From Scatosoma sp964504025 (GTDB lineage Bacteria; Bacillota; Clostridia; Christensenellales; Borkfalkiaceae): a stretch of 24,098 nucleotides of DNA. The position numbers and the translations under genes were made by a program. Below are positions 14,891 to 21,325 of this stretch, piece by piece (position 1 is the first letter of the stretch; each line of letters begins with the position of its first letter). The notes under the pieces were generated by a model, which did no database searches, was not told where the DNA came from, and worked only from the letters and a program-made list of their open reading frames with translations. Location: the NCBI GenBank assembly GCA_964504025.1, contig CAZDCO010000022.1, positions 1-24,098 on the forward strand, given 5' to 3'.

Positions 14891-14920
14891 CGTTTTGGGG
14901 AAGAGTAAACCGCTAAAACG
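14891..14920 (+). promoter_or_regulatory. possible operator upstream of the malE-like gene
   Basis: CGTTTT (14891-14896) and AAAACG (14915-14920) form an inverted repeat. Bases 14905-14918 match the Firmicutes catabolite-responsive element TGWAANCGNTNWCA at 11 of 14 positions, including the whole WAANCGNTNW core. The site lies just upstream of the ribosome site AAAGGGG. No convincing -35/-10 pair was found in the 92 bases between terminator and gene. Confidence 0.35.
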
Positions 14921-14933
14921 AAAGGGGTGAAGT

Positions 14934-16217
14934 ATGGATAAGAAAACGAAGACGCTCGCTTTGGCATTTGCGACGCTTTCCGTCGCGACGGCGGCAGGGT
15001 GCAGTTGTACGGGGCGAGGCGACGACGCCGTGGCGTTGACGGTATGGGTATCGGAAGCGGATAAGCCGTTCGCCACCGAAGTGGCAAAGGCGTTTCAGGC
15101 GGCGAGACCGCAACGACGTTACGATATCGTCGTGGAAGTCCAAGGGGAAAACGACGTGGCGATTCGCGTATTGAACGACGTGGAGAACGCGGCGGACGTC
15201 TACTCCTATTCTAACGATCAGTTAAGTACGCTGCTCAACGGCGACGCGCTGGCACAAATCGCAGGCACGCGCCTCGATCGGGTCAAAGAAGTCAATTCGG
15301 AAGAGGCGATCGACGCGGCGAGTATCACGCGAAAGGGGCAAACGGGCGTGTACGGTATGCCGTATACCGACAATACTTTTTTCTTGTATTACGATAAGTC
15401 GGTGTTTACCGAAGAGGACGTGAAAACGGTGGACGGCATTTTGGCGAAGTGCGCCTCCAATAAGCAATTCGCCTATCCCATGACGGACGGTTGGTACACG
15501 TCGGCGTTCTTTTTCGGCAAGGGGTTAGGTTACGAAGTTACCTACGACGACGCGTTGGCGGAAACGGAGATTCGCTGCGATTTCGATAACGCCACGGGCG
15601 AGGCGGTAACGCAGGCAATGTGGTCGCTCGTGCAGGACAAGCGGTTTAAGGCGGACGCGAACGATTCGAAAATCACCGCAGGGTTCAACGACGGTACGAT
15701 CGTCGCCGCGGCGTCGGGAATATGGAATAAAAACGCGATACAGGGCTATTTGGGCGAGAATTTCGCGGCGGCAAAGTTGCCGAGCTATACGTTGCATAGA
15801 GGTACGGAAGCGGAAGAGCAAGTACAGCTCGTGTCCTTTGCAGGATATAAAATGCTGGGCGTAAACAACTACTCCAAGCAAAAGACGGCGGCGATGGACT
15901 TTGCGGAGTTCTATACCAACCGCGAGAATCAAATTAAGCATTTCGAGATGCGCGGATTCGTGCCGACGGATAGCGTAGCGCGCGAGGACGAACGGGTGCA
16001 GTCGGATATATGCGCGAAAGCGATTACGGCACAACTTGCGCACAGCAAAACGCAAAAGGGAGTACCGTCTACCCTTTGGACGCCGATGATCGGGCTGGGT
16101 TCGGCGATGATTACGGGCGCGCAAGGCGGCGGCTTTAACGTGAAAGCGCAACTCAAAGCGTGCGTGGACGCGATCGAAAAGGGCGGCGGCGCGGCTATGA
16201 ACGGAAGCGAAGGATAA
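14934..16217 (+). CDS. malE: maltose/maltodextrin-type ABC transporter solute-binding lipoprotein
   Basis: This is a 427-residue extracytoplasmic solute-binding protein of the family-1 (MalE-like) type. The signal peptide ends in a lipobox, TAAGC, with Cys23 lipidated. The mature protein opens with the strand ALTVWVSEADKPF and continues with the family's YGMPYTDNTFFLYYDKSVF segment (MalE-like 'YG.P...... L.YNK'). Late motifs include FAGYKMLGVNNYSKQKTAAMDFAEFYT. Such proteins capture oligosaccharides and deliver them to the MalFG channel, which is encoded next. Together with the adjacent malQ this points to maltodextrins, though other alpha-glucans are possible. GGGGTGA precedes the ATG. Confidence 0.82.
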   Translation: MDKKTKTLALAFATLSVATAAGCSCTGRGDDAVALTVWVSEADKPFATEVAKAFQAARPQRRYDIVVEVQGENDVAIRVLNDVENAADVYSYSNDQLSTLLNGDALAQIAGTRLDRVKEVNSEEAIDAASITRKGQTGVYGMPYTDNTFFLYYDKSVFTEEDVKTVDGILAKCASNKQFAYPMTDGWYTSAFFFGKGLGYEVTYDDALAETEIRCDFDNATGEAVTQAMWSLVQDKRFKADANDSKITAGFNDGTIVAAASGIWNKNAIQGYLGENFAAAKLPSYTLHRGTEAEEQVQLVSFAGYKMLGVNNYSKQKTAAMDFAEFYTNRENQIKHFEMRGFVPTDSVAREDERVQSDICAKAITAQLAHSKTQKGVPSTLWTPMIGLGSAMITGAQGGGFNVKAQLKACVDAIEKGGGAAMNGSEG

Positions 16218-16249
16218 CGACGGGAACGGAAAAAGGAGAACGAGGGGAT

Positions 16250-17647
16250 ATGGACAACGAACGTACAAGTAAACGAAAGAAAGGCGTAGGAAAAATCGTA
16301 GAGGCGTTTCGCTACGGTTCATTTCCTACGCGGTTATCCTTTTTTTGCATGGGCGGCGGTCAAATCGCGCGCGGTCAAGCGGTTAAGGGCGCGGCGTATT
16401 TGCTTGCGGAAATCGCCTATATCCTCTTTCTCGTTTTCTTCGGTGGTAAGTATATATTGCAACTCTTTTCGGGACGGTTGGGTACGACTTTGTCGGGCGA
16501 ACGGTGGAACGAGGAGTTGCAAATTTTTGAAAAAATCAAAGGGGATAACAGCTTTTTGATTTTGCTGTACGGCGTCGTGTCCGTGCTGTTGACGCTCGTC
16601 TTTCTCGCCGTGTGGGCAAGCAACGTGATCGGCAGCTACGAGAACGATCTGCGTATCCGTAAGGGACTTCCCGTTCGCCGTTGGCAGGAGGACGTCGCCT
16701 TGCTTCTCAACGAGAAATTCCATAAACCGTTGCTCGTTTTACCGCTGACGGGGGTGCTCGTCTTCACTGTGATGCCGCTCGTGTTTATGGTTTTGCTCGC
16801 CTTTACAAACTATGACTACGCGCACATGCCGCCCGGAAAATTGTTCGGTTGGGTAGGCTTGGACAATTTCCGCAATATGTTTTCGATCGGTGGCGGTTCG
16901 GGCTTTGTGCTCGTGTTTTTGCGTGTATTGCTGTGGACGTTCGTTTGGGCGTTCTTCGCTACGTTCACCAACTACTTTTTGGGTTTGATTATCGCCTTGC
17001 TGATTCAAAAGAAGGGGGTGAAAGGTAAGGCGTTTTGGCGAACGCTTTTCGTAATCGCCATTGCCATACCGCAATTCGTTACGTTGTTGCTGATGCAAAA
17101 AATCTTGGACGGCGACGGTATACTCAATAAATTGCTCGGTACGCATATTTTATGGTTGACCGACCAACGGAACTTCGCTTTGTTGCCGCGGGTTACGATC
17201 GTGCTCGTCAACGTTTGGATCGGCGTGCCGTATACCATACTCATGGCGACGGGGATCTTGACGAATATTCCCGTAGATTGTTACGAGGCGGCGCGCATCG
17301 ACGGGGCTTCGCCCGTCAAAATATTCCGCCACGTTACCTTGCCGTATATGCTGCATGTAACGACCCCCTATCTCATTACGCAATTCGTGGGCAATCTCAA
17401 CAACTTCAACGTGATTTGGCTGTTGACGGGCGGCGGACCCGTGGATAACGTCTATTACGGTGGCGGTTCGCAGGCGCAAGCGACCGACTTGCTCGTAACG
17501 TGGCTCTATCGCTTAACGACCGATCAAAACCCGAAATATAATGTGGCGTCGGTGATCGGTATCGTCATATTCGTCGTCAGCGCGGCGTTGTCGCTGCTCA
17601 CGTATAGCCGCACTTCGTCGGCAAAGAGGGAGGACGTTTTTCAATGA
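16250..17647 (+). CDS. malF: MalF-like ABC transporter permease
   Basis: This is a 465-residue inner-membrane permease with about eight membrane segments. The N-terminal part is basic (TSKRKKGVGK) and is followed by a short hydrophobic pair around FPTRLSFFCMGGG and GAAYLLAEIAYILFLVFFGG. Most of the permease domain lies in the C-terminal half, where the EAA loop, YEAARIDGASPVKIFRHVTLP, contacts the ATPase. WLLTGGGP is a typical MalF-family segment. The ATG at 16250 is chosen because AAGGAG and AGGGGA precede it; an upstream in-frame GTG-type extension would be 30 highly basic residues overlapping malE. The stop overlaps malG as ATGA. No ATPase gene follows, so a shared MsmK-type ATPase is expected. 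Confidence 0.88.
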   Translation: MDNERTSKRKKGVGKIVEAFRYGSFPTRLSFFCMGGGQIARGQAVKGAAYLLAEIAYILFLVFFGGKYILQLFSGRLGTTLSGERWNEELQIFEKIKGDNSFLILLYGVVSVLLTLVFLAVWASNVIGSYENDLRIRKGLPVRRWQEDVALLLNEKFHKPLLVLPLTGVLVFTVMPLVFMVLLAFTNYDYAHMPPGKLFGWVGLDNFRNMFSIGGGSGFVLVFLRVLLWTFVWAFFATFTNYFLGLIIALLIQKKGVKGKAFWRTLFVIAIAIPQFVTLLLMQKILDGDGILNKLLGTHILWLTDQRNFALLPRVTIVLVNVWIGVPYTILMATGILTNIPVDCYEAARIDGASPVKIFRHVTLPYMLHVTTPYLITQFVGNLNNFNVIWLLTGGGPVDNVYYGGGSQAQATDLLVTWLYRLTTDQNPKYNVASVIGIVIFVVSAALSLLTYSRTSSAKREDVFQ

Positions 17648-18507
17648 TACGAACGACGCTTGCAAAAATTCGTAAAAGTACGGAGGATATCGTCGCGTAC
17701 GTTGCGTTGTCGGTGCTCGGCACGCTTTGGGTGTTGCCCGTCGTCTATCTCGTGTATACGGCGTTTAGAACGTCGCCTTCGACGGGAATTATCAATACTC
17801 TTTTCCCCGACGGACTGCGGCTCGGCTTTTCCAACTTTACAAGGTTGTTTTCCGATACGAAGTTCGGGCGGTGGCTACTCAATACGGTGATCGTTTCCGC
17901 TTGTTCTTGCGCGCTCACTACGCTTTTCGTGCTCATGGTCAGCTACGCGCTCTCGCGGTTGCGGTTCGTTTTGCGAAAACCGTTGATGAATTTGCTTTTG
18001 ATTTTGGGAATGTTCCCGGGGTTTATGAGCATGATCGCCGTCTACTTCATTTTGAAAGCCATGTCGTTGACGAATTCGCTCGTGGCACTCGTGCTCGTCT
18101 ATTCGGGCAGTGCGGCGTTGTCCTATTATATATGTAAAGGCTTTTTCGATACCGTGCCGCGCGCAATGGAAGAAGCGGCGATTTTGGACGGTGCAAGTCA
18201 GCCCGTCGTGTTTTGGAAGATAATTTTACCGTTGGCGAAACCGATCGTCGTGTATACCGTGCTTACGTCGTTTATCGCGCCTTGGTGCGATTTTATCTTC
18301 GTTAATACGATTATCAGCGATAGCGATAAATATACCGTGTCTTTGGGACTATATAAAATGATCAACGCCGAACGTAGCGGTTTTAACGATAATTTTACCG
18401 TCTTTTGCTCGGGCGCGCTCGTCGTCGGCGCGATTATCGTTACGCTGTTTATGAGTATGCAGCGATATTACGTGGAGGGCGTAACCGCAGGCGCAGTCAA
18501 GGGATAA
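17644..18507 (+). CDS. malG: MalG-like ABC transporter permease
   Basis: This is a 287-residue permease with six membrane segments. The EAA loop is EEAAILDGASQPVVFWKIILPLAKP at about residues 180-202. TSFIAPWCDFIFVNTII and the C-terminal MQRYYVEGVTAGAVKG ending are typical of MalG, whose tail reaches into the ATPase dimer. The ATG lies in an ATGA overlap with malF, so the two are translated together and should pair one to one. It is the last gene of the mal block and is followed by a strong hairpin. Confidence 0.9.
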   Translation: MIRTTLAKIRKSTEDIVAYVALSVLGTLWVLPVVYLVYTAFRTSPSTGIINTLFPDGLRLGFSNFTRLFSDTKFGRWLLNTVIVSACSCALTTLFVLMVSYALSRLRFVLRKPLMNLLLILGMFPGFMSMIAVYFILKAMSLTNSLVALVLVYSGSAALSYYICKGFFDTVPRAMEEAAILDGASQPVVFWKIILPLAKPIVVYTVLTSFIAPWCDFIFVNTIISDSDKYTVSLGLYKMINAERSGFNDNFTVFCSGALVVGAIIVTLFMSMQRYYVEGVTAGAVKG

Positions 18508-18525
18508 ACGAAAAAAAACGAATAA

Positions 18526-18561
18526 CGGCAAGGAGTATATCGAAATGCTCCTTGCCGATTT
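18526..18561. terminator. bidirectional terminator between malG and the minus-strand importer
   Basis: A perfect 10-bp stem (18526-18535 with 18548-18557), loop 12, is followed by ATTTTCC on the plus strand. On the minus strand a long T-run lies beyond the hairpin (A-run 18511-18518). It separates convergent genes. Confidence 0.88.
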
Positions 18562-18566
18562 TCCGT

Positions 18567-19382
18567 TTATACGTTTTTGATGACCGCCTTTTCCAACAAC
18601 GTTACCAAGGCGTACATGACGGCGGCGAGGACGCAGAGGATAATCACCGCGCTCATCACCAAGTCCAGCTTAAACACTTGACCGCCGTAGACGATCAAAT
18701 ACCCTATGCCTGCCTTAGAAACGATATATTCGCCCATGATCGAGCCGATCCACGCCATGCCGACGTTGATTTTCAGCATCGAGATAAAATGCGGCAGTGA
18801 GGACGGAACGACGAGCTTCGTTAAAATTTGCCCCTTCGTCGCGCCCATCGATTGCAACAACAGCATCTTGTTTTCGTCCGTTGCCGTAAACCCGTTCAGC
18901 ATATTCAAAATCGCCACGATCAGCCCGATCAACACGGTGATAAATACGATCGCCTTGCTGCCCGTACCGCACCAAATGATGATCAGCGGCCCTAACGCAA
19001 TCTTCGGTAGGGCGTTCAGCACCACCAAATACGGCTCGGAGATCCGTCGGAACAGTTCGCTCCACCATAACAAAAGTGCCACGCCGTACCCGACGACTAC
19101 GGCAATGCAAAACCCTGCCAGCGTTTCCCACAGCGTCGTACCGATATGGTAAAACAAACTGCCGTTCGCGTATAACCCGACGATACACGCCACGATCCGC
19201 GACGGCGAACTGGTGATAAACGGATTTACCCATTGTAAGCTCGCCGACAATTCCCAAAAGAGTAGCAATACGCCGAGTAGGGCGACGCGCGCCGCGTTGA
19301 CGAATATGCTTTTCCGTCGCGCCGCCTGCAAGTAGGCGGCGTGTTCTTTCGTATACGTAACTTTTGTCTTGCGTGTTTTCAT
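18567..19382 (-). CDS. ABC transporter permease, SsuC/TauC/ThiX type
   Basis: This is a 271-residue permease with about six membrane segments after a basic N-terminus. The family motif is in the cytoplasmic loop LQSMGATKGQILTKLVVPSSLP, the EAA-like ATPase contact. It also has ITSSPSRIVACIVGL and LPKIALGPLIIIWCGTGSKAIVF, both typical of the nitrate/sulfonate/taurine permease group. ATG 19382 is chosen over an in-frame TTG at 19400, because GGAAGGAG lies before it and its ATGA overlaps the stop of the ATPase gene. It forms one importer with the two genes upstream on the same strand. Confidence 0.9.
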   Translation of the reverse strand: MKTRKTKVTYTKEHAAYLQAARRKSIFVNAARVALLGVLLLFWELSASLQWVNPFITSSPSRIVACIVGLYANGSLFYHIGTTLWETLAGFCIAVVVGYGVALLLWWSELFRRISEPYLVVLNALPKIALGPLIIIWCGTGSKAIVFITVLIGLIVAILNMLNGFTATDENKMLLLQSMGATKGQILTKLVVPSSLPHFISMLKINVGMAWIGSIMGEYIVSKAGIGYLIVYGGQVFKLDLVMSAVIILCVLAAVMYALVTLLEKAVIKNV

Positions 19383-20110
19383 ACGTTCAACTCCTTCCAA
19401 AGTAACTCAAACCAAGCGGAAAACGCCTTGTTTTCTCGACGGCGCAACGGTTCGGATTCGGTAAAATTCAACGCGTGTTCCGCCACGACGGTGGCAGGGC
19501 GTTGCGACAATACCAAGATCCGATCGGCGACGGATATAGCTTCGCTGATGTCGTGCGTGATCAATAGCGCGGTCTTTTTCTCCGTGCGTATAATCTTATA
19601 CACGTCGTCGCATACGGATAACCGAGTTTGATAATCGAGCGCGGAAAACGGCTCGTCAAGCAAGAGAATATTCGGATCGACGGACAACGTACGAATCAAC
19701 GCCGCGCGTTGTCGCATGCCGCCCGATAGCGCGTTCGGATAGCTTTTCAAAAACTGTTTTAAACCGTATTTTTCGGCGAGTGCCAACGCACGCGCACGCT
19801 GCGACGGCGTATCCCTGCCTTTGATTTCCAACGGCAAGAAAATATTTTTCTCAATCGTGCGCCACGGGAATAATTCGTCCTTTTGCAACATGTATCCGAA
19901 CGTACCGTGCGAAATCGCTTTGCCGCGCGTCGGTTGCAATAGCCCTGCCGCCAAGGACAATAACGTCGTTTTACCGCAACCCGACGGCCCGATGATCGCG
20001 ACGAATTCGCCCTCTTCCACGTGCAGGCTCAGATCTTTTACGGCAACGGTTTCTCCCTGCCGACTGTGATAGTGCATGGAAACGTTTTCAAATCGTAAAA
20101 CCTCTTTCAT
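19379..20110 (-). CDS. ABC transporter ATPase, SsuB/TauB type
   Basis: This is a 243-residue cytosolic ATPase. Walker A GPSGCGKTT is at residues 41-49, the Q-loop Gln at 76 (YMLQKDELFPWRTI), the signature LSGGMRQRAAL starts at 128, Walker B is ILLLDEPFSALD, and the switch His is in LLITHDISEAI. The combination Q-K-D-x-L-F-P-W and GGMRQR is typical of the nitrate/sulfonate/taurine importers. The gene lies between the binding protein gene (38 bases upstream) and the permease gene (ATGA overlap). Confidence 0.94.
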   Translation of the reverse strand: MKEVLRFENVSMHYHSRQGETVAVKDLSLHVEEGEFVAIIGPSGCGKTTLLSLAAGLLQPTRGKAISHGTFGYMLQKDELFPWRTIEKNIFLPLEIKGRDTPSQRARALALAEKYGLKQFLKSYPNALSGGMRQRAALIRTLSVDPNILLLDEPFSALDYQTRLSVCDDVYKIIRTEKKTALLITHDISEAISVADRILVLSQRPATVVAEHALNFTESEPLRRRENKAFSAWFELLWKELNV

Positions 20111-20148
20111 TTGCGTACTTCCGTCCTCGTGTGTTTTTTTCGTTCGTT

Positions 20149-21150
20149 TTATGGATATACTTCGTCATATACCCCTTGTGCGAGCGTGTTGTCGACCATT
20201 TCACTCATCTTGGCGCGCCTCGTCAATTCGCCTGCGTTTTCTATGACGTCTTGCAATCGGTTGAAACTCGCCTCCGTCATCGTCAACGAAGTGCGCCAAG
20301 CGTCGATCGTCTTATACCGCTCCAACGAGGCGGCTAACGAGGCTTGCGTCGTTCCGTCGAAATAGGAAGTCAACTTCGCGGCGGCGGTATTGGCAGGCGT
20401 TTCCCGTACGTATTTCACCGCTTTCGTTACGGCGCGTAAAAAGCCTTGCGCCGTCTTTTCGTTCTTGCGCAACCACGAATTTTTCGCGAGGAAACAGGTA
20501 TAGGGGACTTCGCCCGAAGCTTCGCCGACCGAGGCGACGACGTATCCCTTTCCTGCGGCTTCGTATTCGTACGCCACGGGATCGAACATCGTGCAATAGT
20601 CCGCCGTTCCCGCCTCGAACGCGCTCGTCATCAGGTTGAACGCCACGTCGTAATTGAGCGTTACGTTTTGAACGTTTCTCTGCGTGAGTACGTATTCGAA
20701 CGTCATGGCGGGTACGCCGCCCTTTCGCCCGGCGAGTACTTCCTTGCCTGCCAAATCGCTCCATTGAAAGTTCGGTTCGGGCTTTCGGGAAACTAAAAAC
20801 GAACCGTCGCGCTTGGTCAGTTGTCCAAATACGGTCGGAACGTCCGTCGAACCGCCGACGAGTACGTACAACGCCGCTTCGGGACCGCAAAAACCGATAT
20901 CGGCGTCGCCGGAGAGTACGGCGGACATGACGTTATCCGCGCCGCCGCCGTTCGTCAATTCGATCTTGATGTTTTCAGCTTCAAAATATCCCAACGCGTC
21001 GGCGAGATATAAGGGCGCGTAAAATACCGAATGGGTAACTTCGTTGATTTGCAATGTTTTCATTCCGTCTTCCTTACAGGCGGAAAAGGGAAGCAGGGTG
21101 CAGCACGCGGCAAGTGCCGCCGCCAACCTGCGGTTGCGTTTCGTCGTCAT
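20149..21150 (-). CDS. NMT1/SsuA-like solute-binding lipoprotein
   Basis: This is a 333-residue binding protein. The signal peptide ends at PFSAC with Cys25 as the likely lipid site; a Phe at -3 makes the lipobox slightly unusual. The mature part begins with the strand LQINEVTHSVFYAPLYLADALGYF, the classic opening of NMT1/SsuA/ThiY/RibY-type proteins. It continues with GGGADNVMSAVLSGDADIGFCGPEAALY. The usual ligands of this superfamily are sulfonates, taurine, nitrate, pyrimidine thiamine precursors or riboflavin. No sulfonatase, thiamine or riboflavin gene and no matching riboswitch is nearby, so the ligand is open. CGGAGG lies 6 bases before the ATG. Confidence 0.88.
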   Translation of the reverse strand: MTTKRNRRLAAALAACCTLLPFSACKEDGMKTLQINEVTHSVFYAPLYLADALGYFEAENIKIELTNGGGADNVMSAVLSGDADIGFCGPEAALYVLVGGSTDVPTVFGQLTKRDGSFLVSRKPEPNFQWSDLAGKEVLAGRKGGVPAMTFEYVLTQRNVQNVTLNYDVAFNLMTSAFEAGTADYCTMFDPVAYEYEAAGKGYVVASVGEASGEVPYTCFLAKNSWLRKNEKTAQGFLRAVTKAVKYVRETPANTAAAKLTSYFDGTTQASLAASLERYKTIDAWRTSLTMTEASFNRLQDVIENAGELTRRAKMSEMVDNTLAQGVYDEVYP

Positions 21151-21186
21151 AGATAGCCTCCGTAGCTAAAAAAATTAGAATAATAT

Positions 21187-21216
21187 ATTATATGACAGGG
21201 CGTTAATAATTGACAA
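21187..21216 (-). promoter_or_regulatory. promoter of the minus-strand ABC importer
   Basis: On the minus strand TTGTCA (21216-21211), an 18-base spacer and TATAAT (21192-21187). Its -35 box overlaps the -35 box of the valS promoter on the other strand by five bases. Confidence 0.8.
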
Positions 21217-21238
21217 AGGGGCAAAAAAGTAGTACAAT
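21210..21238 (+). promoter_or_regulatory. valS: promoter of valS
   Basis: A perfect TTGACA (21210-21215), a 17-base spacer and TACAAT (21233-21238). Transcription should start near 21245, giving a leader of about 80 bases, too short for a T-box. Confidence 0.88.
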
Positions 21239-21260
21239 AAAGGAACTATTCATTGTTAAA

Positions 21261-21320
21261 ATGGTTAATTGCGCGCTTTGCGCGGGGAAAATAAAGAAAA
21301 AGACGTACGAAGAGGACTAA
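21261..21320 (+). CDS. possible 19-residue upstream ORF before valS
   Basis: ATG at 21261 opens a 19-codon frame (MVNCALCAGKIKKKTYEED) that ends 5 bases before the valS ATG. AAAGGA at 21239-21244 would lie at the predicted transcript start, so ribosome binding is doubtful. It is not rich in Val codons, which argues against a classical attenuation peptide. It may be a chance frame or a coupling device for valS. Confidence 0.2.
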   Translation: MVNCALCAGKIKKKTYEED

Positions 21321-21325
21321 GCACT

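Noticed and set aside
16160..16249. Upstream in-frame start for the MalF-like gene
   Set aside because: It overlaps the malE coding region and adds 30 mostly basic residues; the ATG at 16250 has a strong ribosome site.
21151..21186. TPP, FMN or SAM riboswitch controlling the minus-strand importer
   Set aside because: The leader from the predicted start to the ATG is about 30 bases and is AT-rich, with no room for a riboswitch.
21239..21325. T-box riboswitch in the valS leader
   Set aside because: The leader is only about 80 bases, with one small hairpin and no T-box core sequence or following terminator.
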